Assembly: GCA_022419385.1 (NCBI GenBank)
Contig: JAJUBI010000002.1
Location: 1,054,001 to 1,118,000, forward strand
DNA: 64,000 nucleotides
Direction: 5' to 3'
Source: Paraconiothyrium sp. Pb-2020
Taxonomy: Eukaryota; Ascomycota; Dothideomycetes; Pleosporales; Didymosphaeriaceae
This document shows, piece by piece, positions 38,819 to 51,301 of this stretch (the first letter of the stretch is position 1; each line of letters begins with the position of its first letter). The notes under the pieces are model-generated. The model was not told the origin of the DNA and made no database searches. It saw nothing but the letters and a program-made list of their open reading frames with translations. A program made the translations under genes and the position numbers.

Positions 38819-40245
38819 TCACAGCATCAACACGCACCCTGAAAGGATCGCCGCGAAGACAGAAATGGCTAGCTTATGAACTTGGGCATCGGTAGGGGCC
38901 GCGCTGGTAACGGTGGAGCCACAGCAATCTTGCCTGTCATAAGACACGCCGTTCGCATCCGCAGCGACCTGGAACACGGAGCCGTTGAAATTTCCGAAAT
39001 TGTAATAATCGACGAGCAGCCAATTGGGAGGGCGACCCCACATAGCGGTACAGTTGTCCACATTTCGACCCAGGCTACTATTCCCAGACACGGCGTTCAC
39101 CTCATCTAGGAGGGTATAAGCGGGGATGAGGATGCTTTGTCCAAGAAGTTGCACGTCGATGTTCAGGTTGTGATTGACCATGTACATTTTGTTCCTTGAA
39201 ACGTCGTCGGGCTGATTCGTTGGGCGCTGCTCAGTACAAGGGAACGCAGGGTCGGTCGGAGAGAAGGGCGTTTGCCATTGATAGCTGAACTCATCGAGGA
39301 GCCAAGGCACTTCCGTTTGATTTGCAAGGTAGTCAAGCATGACTACAACCCGCTTGTTGAGAATGATCATCTGCGCGAGAGTGGGCCAGTCGTCTAGAGT
39401 TGCATTGGGCTTGGGTGGAGTGTATAGATACGGAAGCATCCCGGCGTTCTGGAACGGTTCTATGTAGGTGGTGGGAGGTACACGATTGTCGTTGCCCATC
39501 ATGATCGCTATCACTTCGTATGGATGGGTTTCGAGCCAACCTCGAACTGTGGTGAGATACGATTCGAGGGTTCCCACGTCGAGCAGGTTGCAAGACGTAT
39601 GGCAGAGGTGCAAGCCAGCAGTAGCGTTAGGGTAATGAGTTTCGAATTGCACTGTAAAGTCCATTAGATACAAGCGCGCGCACGGAAGAAAGACTTACAG
39701 CCACGAATGCCGTCCTCGAGCTGATTAAGCACTGGGTAGACTTGATTGCTGGCCGCATTGTGAGGAACGACGAAGGGACTATTGTGCGCAACTACCATCG
39801 AGACGTTACTGAGCTTGCGGTTGCACAGTTCCACATGGCCATTGCAAGGGCGGGTGTTCGACGGTCGTGGACGCGAAGAGGCGGTTGCTGTTGCGTTCGA
39901 GTTACCAGTCGGATTGGCACCCGTAAGGCCAATGACAGAACCAGTAGAGGTAGTTTGCGAGGACGAGGATGAAGACGAAGAAGCGGTTGCATTGTTTGGG
40001 GTTCCGCCAATGACTGTCTCTCCGACCACGCTCGTCACCAAAACGCTTCCATAATCGAGTACAACAGTCTGTGGACCTATAGGGGTCACAAGAGAGACTG
40101 ATGCTGTGCTGATCGACGACGAAATCGAACCTGTCCTCGATATTGGTGTCGGCGAAGCTAGGTCTCCCGAGGCTGATGAATCCTGCGCGAATATAGGCTG
40201 CGCAGCGAGGAATATTGATAGTAGGGATACGATCGAAGGAGACAT
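38819..40245 (-). CDS. Secreted PLC-like phosphodiesterase, probably GPI-anchored
   Basis: Exons are 40245-39699 and 39651-38819, with a 47-nt intron, giving 459 residues. Residues 1-20 (MSPSIVSLLSIFLAAQPIFA) are a signal peptide. A Ser/Thr/Asn-rich linker follows to about residue 130. The catalytic barrel starts with SNVSMVVAHNSPFV, and the splice restores LEDGIRGLQFETHYPN and LCHTSCNLLDVGTLESYLTT; the two histidines (AHNS and LCHTS) match the paired catalytic histidines of PI-PLC X-type enzymes. ANGVSYDRQDCCGS is conserved in fungal members. The hydrophobic end (LAISVFAAILSGCVLML) after a small-residue stretch fits GPI attachment. Natural substrate is not established for the fungal family. 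Confidence 0.9.
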
Positions 40246-41090
40246 TGTGAAAAGGATTTAGCAAATGAACGACAGACCCCACGCTCAGTCAGGGATTAGC
40301 GATCCTGATAACGACGTTCTGCACGGGAGCTTGAGGTTCTTCGTGCGAACGCGTGGCATTTCGTCAATACTATCCTCGTAAATCGCAAATACTGTGACGA
40401 CAGCGTGGTTAGGCGCGATGACGCACATAGCGCACGCCGTTCAAGAGGCGGAGGCAACACCGGCCCCGTCCGGAAGCAACGCCTCGGCCATCTCCAGGTT
40501 TAGCTAACGGCCAGGCAATAAAGAAAACTGGACCGGAAGTGTGGAACATTGACTGCGAACACCCAAAGTAGGTTTTAGAGATGCTCGATAGATGTCAACA
40601 TGTAGCTAGACGTTGGTCAGTAGGCCTTCACCAATTCCTATCAATAGCTGGGAGAAAACAAATAGCAATGCCTAGGGCAAGACGAGCTCTCCGGAAAGAC
40701 ACAGACAATGGACAACCACGGCCCTGAGGCTGAAGATGGAACGGGTGATCTGAGGCTGGGATCTAGCATTGATCTAGCTGTTCCGAGTGCTGGTGCTGGC
40801 GCTAACCATGTAGCTTGAGCATGGCACCCTTCAAGGGTACTGCTTCTCGTCCTTGACATCGACTACGCTCTGTACCTATAGTAATGCCATCTACCATGAC
40901 TGACGTGAGAAAGTTAGACAGCATTAGCAGAACAGTGAGATTGACAGCGAACAGGAGCAGACACCTTCCCTCGTCGGCCAGCTTCTTCGAGCTGTTGGTG
41001 GTTGGACAACACCAAGTGGTAAAGGGCTGTTGTAAGTACCACGAAAGAGGCCCCAGTAGGCTACATCATCATAGTGGAACAATTCGGCAG
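40246..41090. other. Intergenic, 845 nt
   Basis: This holds divergent upstream sequence of the PLC-like gene and the small membrane protein. A strong donor GTAAGT at 41032 and an acceptor just before the ATG at 41091 suggest a leader intron (41032-41090). Confidence 0.5.
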
Positions 41091-41666
41091 ATGAACGCTG
41101 ACACATTCCTCTGGAATAGTATGTTTCGTATGTTGACATTTGGTGCATCCTGTGCAGTAAGTATTAGCAACATCGCCGTGACCATAAAACCCGGCGTTGT
41201 GACCAACCGTGACATAGGGCGTCTGCGGTGTCTCAGCAGCATTCATCTCATCAGTTGTGTACGGCCCCATTGGCAGCATCGCCTTCGCCGTAGGCTCTTC
41301 GATTGGCTGGGTTGCTGCGGCGATATACGGCTGGCGTACCTCTGTGGCACACTCATTGATCGCCTTCGATAATTATCCCAAGCTAATGCTGACGCATATG
41401 ATTCGGAGCTTTCGACTCATGGGACTTGAGCGCGTCAAGTTGGATTCTACCCAGGATGTTGCCGAATTTAGATACAGGCTGGTGAACGAGATCAAGTATA
41501 AGAGCATGTTAGTTGGTGCGTATGAGACTGCTGCGCCATTGATTGATGTAAGTTTTGGTAAATATGCGTTTCTGAAGACAAGAGAGGTTACTAATAAGCG
41601 TTGCAGGAGATTGAAGCTAGGAGAGAAGCAAAGGTGATTGCAGAGTTGGCGGGCGAAGCAGAATGA
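41091..41666 (+). CDS. Small hypothetical membrane protein, three exons
   Basis: My model has exons 41091-41156, 41218-41547 and 41607-41666, giving 151 residues. Introns are 61 and 59 nt with GTAAGT donors; the second has a strong TACTAAT branch site. The joined sequence reads MNADTFLWNSMFRMLTFGAS... then GVCGVSAAFISSVVYGPIGS and IAFAVGSSIGWVAAAIYGW, so one or two membrane spans, followed by a soluble charged half ending EIEARREAKVIAELAGEAE. The frame is also open upstream to an ATG at 40884, which would add 69 unremarkable residues if the leader intron is not real. I do not recognise the family. The third exon and last intron are well supported, the start is not. Confidence 0.55.
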
Positions 41667-42654
41667 GCAACTACTCTCGCGCTGTTTCATTCCCCCTCGT
41701 GTCCTATCTTCATGTGGACGACGGATGAAATGACATGTCTACGTAGACCATAACGGGTGCGTCCCTACAATCGTAATATCCCACGTCCTCCGTATGTAAA
41801 GTTACAAGATGACATCTTTCAATGATGGCTGCCAGTGTTACTGCCAAAAGACATGCTTACGAATGCAAGAAAGAAATCTAATTCATGGCAGGAAGTGCGT
41901 AGATATATTACAACGGGGTCTTTGGCTCGTCTTGTATCGTCCGCGAGGACTTTCAATGTCAGGAAAGCATCATATATGTATTTCAAAAGTGTTCGTCAAG
42001 AGCGCAATTGTGTAGTAGGCTTGAATGATCCGTCGTTACTGTTGTCATTGATGATACCTATCAAACAATTCCAAGAAGGTGATATTCGCACTTTCCTCGA
42101 AAGCTATGAAGGAGATCCCGAAGTCATCACCATTAACTCCATGTCTCCATCTGTGTCGAAGATTCACCGGACACGCAGACGCAGCCCAGATACCTGAGAA
42201 CTCATTGCAGACATCACAACACAAAAGCACACAAGACGCGCGGGCAAAACTTGACTAGCATTACTCGCCTCTGCGCACTTTCATGCGCGAACTACACTGG
42301 TCTTTGTTCGTTTTTTCGAACTCTTCTCCACTCTCTCATAAGTACGTCGATCGACGCTCGCTGCCAACGATATCCAATATCGATACCTATATCAATACCC
42401 ATATCAATACCATGCTAACCAAAGAAACTCGTCGCACCTTACAGAGAGAGTAATTACAAAGACTTTTGAAGACAACTGCAAGGCGGACCAAGCCGCCTTT
42501 TGGGGTATCAAACCGCTAGAAAAGATGCCGAGATAGGAAATGTTATGTCGTAAGGATGTTTGATATGAGATCCGGAAAGACACTAGCGTATATGGATGAT
42601 AGGAGATCAATAAAGCGTCGTGTGTGGTGAGGTATGATGGATATGGCAAGGTAT
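41667..42654. other. Intergenic, 988 nt
   Basis: This is the convergent 3' region of the membrane protein and the large disordered protein. A 120-codon frame at 41835-42197 (+) shows no motif. Nothing else is seen. Confidence 0.5.
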
Positions 42655-45579
42655 CTAATACCGCGCAGTGTCGTAGTCGCGCATGCCGCCCAAGCTCCCC
42701 CATGCTGCGAGCACGTCTTCGCTGATGCTGCAGCGTGTGTTCGCTGTGCCTACAGCCACGCTGTCTCGCTTGATGCTGGCCGTGCTGTTCATGCTAGCTA
42801 GACTGCCTGCTCGGCTCACTTGTCTACTTGTGCGACGGTCAGGGTAGCCGGAGCGGTTGGGGGAGGCAGCGCGGTCGGAGACGATGCTGCTGTGTCTGCT
42901 CTTTGGCAGGCCTGTCGTGGTGATGGTAAGAGAGGGATTGCGGAATGAGCTCTTCTTCGGTAGTTTCGGGAGAGGATCCAGAGGAGGCTCACCAGGGCTT
43001 GGCAGGCGAGTTGATGTCTCGGTGACCGAAGTGAGATTACGGAACTCGGTTGAGGGCATCTTGGTGGGGAGCGAGAAAGGAACTTCGGCACCACTGGATG
43101 CGGTGCGACGACGTTGATGTTGGCCTTGCGCTTCTTCAGGCTTGATGCTGCCAGCTGGTGGGTCGATGAAGCCGGTCTCGAGTACGGCAACTTCGTCGCT
43201 ATCACCATTCCACGATGGTTCGCTGCTTGCAACTTTCACATCTACATCATCCTCGCCATGGCGCATACGTGGAGTTACGAGAGAGGGGAGAGGCGACGGA
43301 TGATCAGTGGTGGTTGGTGAGGTTGCACTTGCGGTAGGAGTTGGTGAAGGGAAGAGATCGAGTGGGGAGAATTCAGGTGGGGACAGCAGTGGTCTCGAGT
43401 CACGATGGACGGATAGACGCGTCTCGCGCTCAAAGCGAGGATCACAAGAAGAACTATCGCGAAGGACGCTGGTGCCCATATTTAGGTCTTGGGTGCCGAT
43501 CTTGCGTCCTCGGGGTGGAGCGAGTAGTGATAATGGCTCTGCGGCATGAGAATTCCTACTTGCCTTCTTTTTCGTCTCCACGATGCGGATTGGGCTGGAT
43601 GAAGGAGACTCGGTCGAGAAGAATGCTGGTGGTGGGCTGGCCTTCTTGTTGTTTCGCGCTGGCGGCGTTCGCTGACGGACGTCCTGCTTAGCAGCAGTCG
43701 CATATCCTTGTACCCGATTTTGTTGCGCCATCGCAAGCCGCTTCTTCCGCAAAGCCTCAAGGAGTGCCTCTTCTTCAGGCGTGACAGCCATAAACTTCCG
43801 CATTTCTTCCTCGGATTTTGGCTCGCTTTTAGAAGTTCGGGTACTTTGTGCAGAAGGAGACTGCGAACGAAGGCGTGCTGTCTGCGGTCGCCTATCTTCG
43901 ACTTCGTGAATGACCGATGGTTGTCTCGTGTGGCTGGTCCGCCTGCTGTTGGTTGAGCTCCGATTGACTGGCGTGTATGACGGCACTGGTGTTTATGGAG
44001 GCTCTGGCGTGTACATTACTTCTATCGTGGCGGCGTTCGTTGACGTAGACATTAAGCTTAGTTTGCCCGCTGAGGGTCTTCTAGAATGCGATTGGTGTCG
44101 CACTTCATAGGCTTGGGCCTGGCCGATGACGATGTCGCCGGAATCTTCCGCCGTATCGATGCTGTCTCGTACCGAGACTTTGCGTCTAGAAGGGCGGGTG
44201 CTCTCTCCTTCGTCCTCAGACGAGGAGAACGATAAAACGCTCGAATCTTGCAAATTGCTCTTAGAAAATGCCGACTCCTTCGTCCTCGCGGTGCCCAGTG
44301 ATGATTGACTATGTAATGAAAACGCACTTGGCGAGTTGAGGCGGTGGGCTGGAGTGTTGCCGTGGAAATGCTGATTGCTATGGGAATGCTGAGATCGTCT
44401 TGGGTCCCCAAGGTATTGAGAAGCACGTGGTGGTTGATGTCTTGGTACTGTAGTCTCCTGCCGGAGTGACTGTTGTGAGGGCTTCCTTACTGCTGGATAT
44501 TGCCTGGCGCCATTAGTTGGCGCTGATGCACGCGCCGCTGTCTCCTCCGCTTCCTCGTCTAATTCGTCGCTGTCATCGCTCAGGGCATCGAACCAGTGCT
44601 GTATGCCTCGCGGAGGACGTCGGACATTGACTTTAGCATTGTCGTACGTATCGCGCTTGTGCAACCGGACAGGAGACGTCGGTCTCACTGCTGGGGGTGC
44701 AGGAGGTGGCTGTTTAGGCTGTGGCTTGGTTAACTTTGCAGGTGTTTTCGGGGTTGGAGTGGGTTCGCGGGTCATGGGTCGAGGGAAGTAATCTGAGACC
44801 GTCGACATTGCTGTGGGAGAGTTTACCAGCTTATTTGGCGAAAGGAGAGCCGCCCCGAATTCCTGTCCTCCATGGCCTTTTGGTTTGGGGAAAAGTTTCG
44901 ATAAGTCAAGCCGCGGTGGCTTACTCTTTCGGTAATCTCTCCTGTCATCCTCGGTGATCTCCTGGGCTAGTGGACTAGGCATATGATCACGATCGTGGAC
45001 GCTGATTTGAGGGTATCCCTTGCGCAAAGCCATATCGCGGACTGCGGAGTCGGACGTCTGCTGTGAAATTGATAAAGGAGAGTTCTTCGCATCATAATGC
45101 GAGCGTAACGTCGAATTCGACGTGGTAGGGTGCAGATGCCGACTTGTATAGCTGTAATTCGTTTCGTCCTCGTACGCTGCGTTCGGAGGTATGAGATTAG
45201 AGGATGCGCGGTTCGACAACGCTGGCCGTATGGGAACCCTATATCCACCATGCTCCCCAGCAATTGAAGCTGCCTTGTCGTCGTAGTCTGATCCAGCATC
45301 GGAAACAGTGATGCTCATGTATCCAGGGCTAGGAGGCACTGACGATTGGCCGGCCATGGCGCGAAAGGGAGGAGGAGCGGTTCCGAGCAAGCGTTGGGCC
45401 TTGCTGGATATGCCTGTGGACTCGTCGTAGCGGAGAGGTCTTTCAGATGCGGAGGGGACTGATGTGAAGGAGGGAAAGGAGGATATCTTGGTGAGGTCAT
45501 CGCCGCTCTTGTCGACCTTTGAGCTCGACTTGCGTCCAGGAATGGGGAAGGAGAACTTGGGTCCTCGATGCCGACCCAT
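42655..45579 (-). CDS. Large disordered Ser/Pro-rich fungal protein, frame broken by one stop
   Basis: Two same-frame stretches, 45579-43993 (528 codons) and 43992-42655, make a 974-codon frame interrupted only by TAA at 43995-43993. The second part lacks an ATG nearby. Repeated phrasing around the stop (YTPEPP, stop, TPVPSYTPVN) suggests continuous coding, with a Tyr codon turned into TAA. Alternatively a 69-nt intron (44014-43946, donor GTACAC, acceptor AACAG) removes the stop and keeps the frame. The N-terminus (MGRHRGPKFSFPIPGRKSSS) and the segment MAVTPEEEALLEALRKKRLA in the second part look conserved among fungi. The rest is basic, Ser/Pro/Thr-rich and probably disordered. Function unknown; a cell-polarity or signalling scaffold would be a guess. 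Confidence 0.65.
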
Positions 45580-47227
45580 GATGGGTGGTGTTGGGCTGTC
45601 ACTTGACAGAATTGGTGGCTTGATCGAAAACTATATGAGTTAGTGGGGGAGCAGAAAGGAGCAACTGAGTCGCGGTACCTTGCCGGCGTCTCGGATCGTC
45701 GTCTATCTAAAGAACAGCATGGGGCTCTAGAGGAACGCGGCGGCAAGCCCCAATTGCGTTGCCACCGGTTCGGTCGTTGTCGGGACCATATGAGAGCAGG
45801 TTCTTCTAGGATAGACCTTCTGGGAGAGGGGCGATACGGTGGAACCAGGAACGGGCGAGAGGCGCCTCGAGCGACCCAAAAGCGGTTCAGGCACGAGCTT
45901 TTGCTCAGGGCTCAACGCTTGCTGTGGCGTACGGGGCCTGAAGACGAGGGTACGGGAGATGTTCGTAATTCCAGAAAAGAAGTTTGAGGGACGTGACAGC
46001 AGGGACACACGAGCGGGATGGTTAGGAAAGGCAAGTGGACCAGCGCCGCTGAAGCCATCAGGAGGCCAGGATCGATGTTTGCTCTAACCCTCACGGTATC
46101 GTGCCCTCGGCTCGTCAAATTGTGCCCAGACGGCTACGGCCAACTTACCTGGAGCGGATCCAGGGGACGATGCAGGCGCTAGCATGCGGTGCAGCGTGCC
46201 ATTGGCGGCCCTCCATGGCGCGTGGGACTCTCCAGGACTGGCGCTTCGAAAGCATCCTGGACAGTGTATCCTTGACAGTGCGGGCTGTTCCTCCGCATGC
46301 AACAGCGGCCACTATCGAAAGTTTCCACACTCTGCGCTGGGACGATGTGCTCGCCGGCGTTCAAGACTGAATCGCAGGGACGTTGGTTCGCGATCAGCAC
46401 CACGTTTGTGAAAGCGAGGCTGAAGAACAAATTTCCCTAGAGATGTCACACAACGGGGTCTATCGGGAAGCAGCAGCGTTTCGACTGCACGTACGCGCTG
46501 CAGGACCCGTAGTAGCTGTGGTAGATTTCGAGAGGGGGCAGCATGCTGCCGTGTCCCGCATAACCGGTCGCTTCGGCGCCATGTTCAGCAGGTCACACAT
46601 CGGATCGGCGCGTCGATATCCATCACTCCTCCGCATGGGCGTAGCATGAACTGCAAGTAATTTGAGTGGCGATGATTTCAATTTCGTATTCCGTTCTTTC
46701 GGCGACAATGCGGGCGAAGTCAACTTCCAACATGGCGATGACAGTAGTGGCCCTCCTAGCGTCTTGCGACAGCAGCCCGCTATTCTTACTAACGGCCCAA
46801 GGTTTGGACGATCGCGCTCGTCGTCATTGCAACATTGCCGTCCTTTATTTATATCGTCTGTACCCTCCCGACCGTGGTCGCATGTCGTACAGGATGCATC
46901 GTTGCGCCGTGCGTCGGCCATCCCCTGAAGTTTTGTTCCGACGAGGTACACCACAAGGCGCCAAAGTCACTCGCTCTGCTCGCGCATAGGGGCAGATTGC
47001 CTGTGTAACCACGATTTAGATTATGCGCGTCAATCTATGATTGGATAAACGATATTGAGCTCGGACAGCTCCTGGTCACGAGCCCTGGAGTTGCTTCAAG
47101 CACGAGCCTCGGACAGGGCTCTCTGGCGATGCTATCTGTAGATCCTCCACATGCACCTGGATTGCATACATTCAGTCGCCAGATTAGTGATTACGATACG
47201 TAGCTTGATGTCTCACCAAATCCATCT
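45580..47227. other. Gene-free stretch, 1.65 kb
   Basis: This is upstream of the disordered protein gene and downstream of HOP1. Overlapping short frames on both strands (for example 46460-46954 -) have no recognisable content. I see no RNA gene or mobile element. Confidence 0.55.
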
Positions 47228-49542
47228 TCAGTCAACGCCTTGACTGGCGAAACTCTCACTAGCTGGTGTGAATGGGTGATTGCTGTCGAACACAAGGTTT
47301 GAATACGGGCGTGAAAGCCGAGGGGTCTTTGGTTGAAGACCCAACTGAGGGGATCCATGATCCTTTCGCTTTCGTGGAGTGCTCTGGATCGTTCGTCCGG
47401 CAGCACCGTCGGCTACCTATAATAATCCGATCAGTAACATTGACATTATAGCAAAAAGGTAATGATCAAACTCACCAATGTCTTAATACTCTTCGAAGGG
47501 TCCAGGTAGATATCCGTCAACGCTCGCTTGGCCGTTTCAGTAGAGATGAGTGCTACGTGCTCCGATTTTCTCCTGGGCTTCTCAAGGTGGACGATGTTGT
47601 CCTGCTTCAGTCGTTCTAGCAGTTTCGCTAGGTCGGACCGCGTGTAGCCTATCCCGTCAGTCATTGCTGCTACATGCGGTTTCTCTTACCCACCTAGAGT
47701 CTTCGAGATCTGAGTTGGTGAAGTCAGACCTCGCGCTCGGATGCAGTGGATCACTTGTCGGGTACGCGTAAGTTCCTTGGCTTTGTCGAGATGATCACTG
47801 CTTGCATTGCTTAGAAGACAAGTGTAACACATACGCTCTGCTGGCATGCTAATGTCATCGGAGCCATTGTATGCGTAACACTGGGCGTGCTGCCAGCCGT
47901 TGCAACCAGAGCATTTAATCATGTTCTCCGTCTCCTTCGTGCCACACTCGCAGCTAATGGTCATCGATTCAGAGATCCTGGAGCCCTGTGTTGTTGTTGC
48001 TCGCGGATGATCGTAGTCATGCCGTTTCCCTTGCAGGTTCCGAGCTGTGACTGTGGATGGATCCAGCTGCGAAGGCGTGGCAGGTGGTCGAGGAAGCAGC
48101 TGAGTATCATGCACCTGGTGTGGCTCGATGGGTCGCTGTTACGACATAAGTATGGCATAGTATTAGAACGAACACGAGTCAGAAGCTCACCAAGGCCTTC
48201 AAACGGGCAAGGTCCTCTCTGTCCTGCGTGTCAGCACCATCGTCGATAGTTCCATGTCGTGAAGTAGGTATCTCCTTGTCAGTAAGCCTTGTAGACAAGT
48301 CGTGCTTCTGCGATGTAGACCTCGAGAAGTCCATGCCATCTGCCGTGACTGAGCTTAGACGGGGTGTGGGTAGCTCTTGGGGATTGCTGCCCGGCGTCTC
48401 GTCTTGGTGTTGCCGGTTGCCACCTTGGTTGGTGAACGATTCAAGGCGGCTGAGCTCTCCTCCATATGCGAAGTCGGGCATCACAATTGCTTCGCCGTCG
48501 TTGTCAAGAGTCAACTCCACCCCTTTGGTGTACGCAATACCGAGATCGACCATTCGATGGCCTGTCTTGACTTGGCCGCAAGTGCTGGTCTCCATCATCC
48601 ACCCTTCAGTCACGGGAAAACTGATGTTCACATCGTTAGATGAATGAAATCCTGGAGGTTGATAGCCCGAAGGCCTCCGCTCGTTCCTGTAGCGGGATAC
48701 TGTTAGCTATTATGACGACTTCACGGATGCACTTACCACACGAGGTACGGGCTCATGAAGCAAAGTTCCGGGAGATGCGGCATGGTGCCATTCAGGCCCA
48801 CCATGTTCTTGATCACAGTGTTAAGGGCTTCACGCGTATTTTTGAGCGAGACTGTCTTCTTGGTATGAGCGTCTTGTACCTCCACATCCACGACAATGCT
48901 GCCATCCTGTGAAAGTTCTGAATAATGGAGATGGAAGCAATAAAGCTCTATCACATTAGTGGGCCGACCCTCGTCTGCGAAAATGCAAATCTGGAGCTGG
49001 TCCAGATAGCCTCGCTCAATAGCCTCGAACACGCCCGTTTCCTACAATGCTTTAGCAGGAAGCTACATTGATGAGCGTGGAACATGGCCGCTTACCAACC
49101 ACTTGATGATCTGGTCGCCGCGAGTGGACACATTTCTCTTGAGTACGCGAAGGTGATAGCCTTTCGGCCGTGAGCGGTCCCCTGGTGCAACGCCAGCTCC
49201 GTCAGTCTCTCGCCTGAAGTCATGATAAGAGCAGTGCTTGTTGATAGATGCATAGAATGCTGTGCGAAAGTATTCGTCCGGCAATAGATCTCTCATCCAA
49301 AGGATAGTACTGGTGGCGCTGAATAGAAATGTCTGGACGACATCTGAGGACTGCTGAGCGGTGACAGCTGTCTGTGCCTGCGACGCGTTTTGGGAAACGT
49401 GGCTGATGCTTGTCTGCTTCACTTGGACATGTGAGTCATTTTGAACTGAAGCTGGAGCTGGAGCCGTTGCTTTGTCTCCTGTTGAGGTCGCCGCTGGCTG
49501 CGCCTTCCCTTTAGTTCGGATGCGCTTGCGAGCAGGAGCCAT
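47228..49542 (-). CDS. hop1: Meiotic HORMA-domain protein Hop1 with PHD finger
   Basis: Hop1 builds the meiotic chromosome axis and recruits the break machinery and the Mek1 checkpoint. Six exons (49542-49096, 49041-48737, 48686-48191, 48135-47694, 47648-47476, 47416-47228) give 683 residues; all five introns are 45-59 nt. Residues about 65-280 form the HORMA domain (FLFSATSTILWMRDLLPDEY, then ETGVFEAIERGYLDQLQICI). About 478-525 is a PHD finger with CxC, CxxC, HxxC and CxxC zinc ligands (SCECGT, IKCSGCNGWQHAQC, MCYTCL). A winged-helix-like segment follows (YTRSDLAKLLERLKQDNIVH). The basic C-terminal tail (QSTPRKRKDHGS onward) may hold the closure motif. The combination HORMA-PHD-winged helix is the standard ascomycete Hop1 layout. 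Confidence 0.9.
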
Positions 49543-51301
49543 CGTGCCTCTAGAGGGGTTTGAATGCGTAGAAACGCTGAGGGTTGATCGATAGATGCAG
49601 AGAAAGACGCAAATTTCAGAACAAAGTTCTTCAGGAAGGTAAAAGAGGTTGAAAGAGGAAAAGAGGAGGGAGGAGGGAAGATGCAGCAGGCCTGAACCAC
49701 TCCCAGGGCGGTCAGTACCCGCGAGGAAGGAGCGATCACCTAGGTACCTACCTAGGTACTGACTCCATCACGAGATCCAGAAGCACTCATTGAAAGCGTC
49801 AAGCGAATTAAGGGGCCTTGTGAATGGGTTGGGACGTTCTTTGCACGGCGACTTTGACTTGCTGTACAACTCACCGTGTTGGCTTCTCAGTCTACGATGT
49901 CCCAAAGCCATGCTACGTTAGACGGCTTCTCAAGTATCATTGGTAACACAACGCTTGGACATGCTTGTTTCAAAGCGGGCTTGTATGTTGCAGTTGTCTG
50001 GCCATTGCTCGACTTCCATCTGCGAGAGTAATGGCTAGTCTCAGATACGGTAGAACACCTGCGGACGGTTGAGGTCATCTAGCTCCAAGCTTGAGCAATT
50101 TCTAGAAGCGACGTTCCGTTATTGCGAGCGCCGTGGTCCAGAATTGCCAATGTAACAGATACACAAGTAGATGGATGCAAGTTGTAGCTTTTCGGATAGC
50201 GGTGCTGATTGGTGGATCGTGCATGACAATATACTTCTGGCCCTTCGAGATAGCTGACGCATACATGTCCCGCCCAGCACTTTAAACCTCTTTGTCTCGG
50301 TCGACGTTCCTCGGCTGGCGGTCGTCTGGTGTGTGAGTTCCGGACCTTCCGGTGATGGAGGCAAAAGCACAAAGACAAATCAGAAAACGGGCATGTTGTT
50401 CGCCACGCTACTCCAAGGCCGTGCATCATTCCGAAGCAATTCAGAGGCAAGACTTTCGGATACACGAGGCAGTCGATTCTAGAGGGAGAGCTGCCTCGGC
50501 CGGCGAAACTGCGCAATAAGAGCCAACGCTCTACAGCGCCATTGGTATGGGAAGTGTGTTGTGTTTGAGATGTCAACATTAGGAAGGCGCAATGTGACCT
50601 GTGATCGAAGAACGCAACATGCGCGAAGACAGCATGCAAAACGCTAGGATGAACTCAAACGCGTGTAGGAACGAATTTTCCTTGTCATGGACTTCCTGAC
50701 CTGACGCGCGCTGGTTGACAGGCATATAACGTGTACCGTAAAATTGGTGGCCGGCAAGCTTACGCCCCGTGATGGCAGACCAGCCTACTGCTTGCCGAGC
50801 GCCTCTCCCAGTGCATCTCTCCAGCTAACCCCCCACTACCACCACCACCCACCTCCTCGACCACCCCGAACCCTCCCTGCACGGCTGACTCCCTCACTAG
50901 ACCATTCGTTCCGTGGTGTTCTCTCGTAATCGCGGTGACCTGCACGCGGCGCCTTACACGACCCCGTTTCACCCCCTCAAGTCGCCGCTGTCAGCGATTG
51001 CCCGAAGGACACGAGCGCCCGCCGGCAACCTCCTGTGACCGCGAAGTCTCTTCACCTCGCCTCGCCAGACACCGGGTTTCTATTGCACTCATGTCTGATT
51101 GAAGAAGACTCGTCCTGTCCGCAACCCGTCGACTCGCCCCCGCGCCTCGAACCCCGACCCTGCATCACCGACACCTTTGTATATACAAGATCGTGTCGCC
51201 GCGGGCGATTCTCACCTTAGCACGGAACAGCTCCCGAAGGGCTATCTACAGCATTTCGAGCGTCACTCGACGTCTCAGGGTCTCGCGGGAAGTCAGGCAT
51301 C
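49543..51301. other. Divergent upstream region of hop1 and cdc4, 1.76 kb
   Basis: The half nearest CDC4 (50760-50980) is C/T-rich and looks like a long leader. A 186-codon frame at 50079-50639 (-) has no recognisable motif and is not called as a gene. Confidence 0.5.
49739..49759. repeat. CCTAGGTAC direct repeat with palindromic core
   Basis: CCTAGGTAC occurs at 49739-49747 and 49751-49759, and TAGGTACCTA (49741-49750) is a perfect palindrome. It lies about 200 nt upstream of the HOP1 ATG. The same TACCTA/TAGGTA core forms the inverted repeat at 37016. Confidence 0.5.

Noticed and set aside
46460..46954. 164-codon ORF on the - strand
   Set aside because: Overlapped by equally long frames on the other strand and without any motif; treated as noncoding.
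50079..50639. 186-codon ORF on the - strand between hop1 and cdc4
   Set aside because: No recognisable motif, signal or conserved pattern; it may be chance in a 1.8 kb intergenic region.
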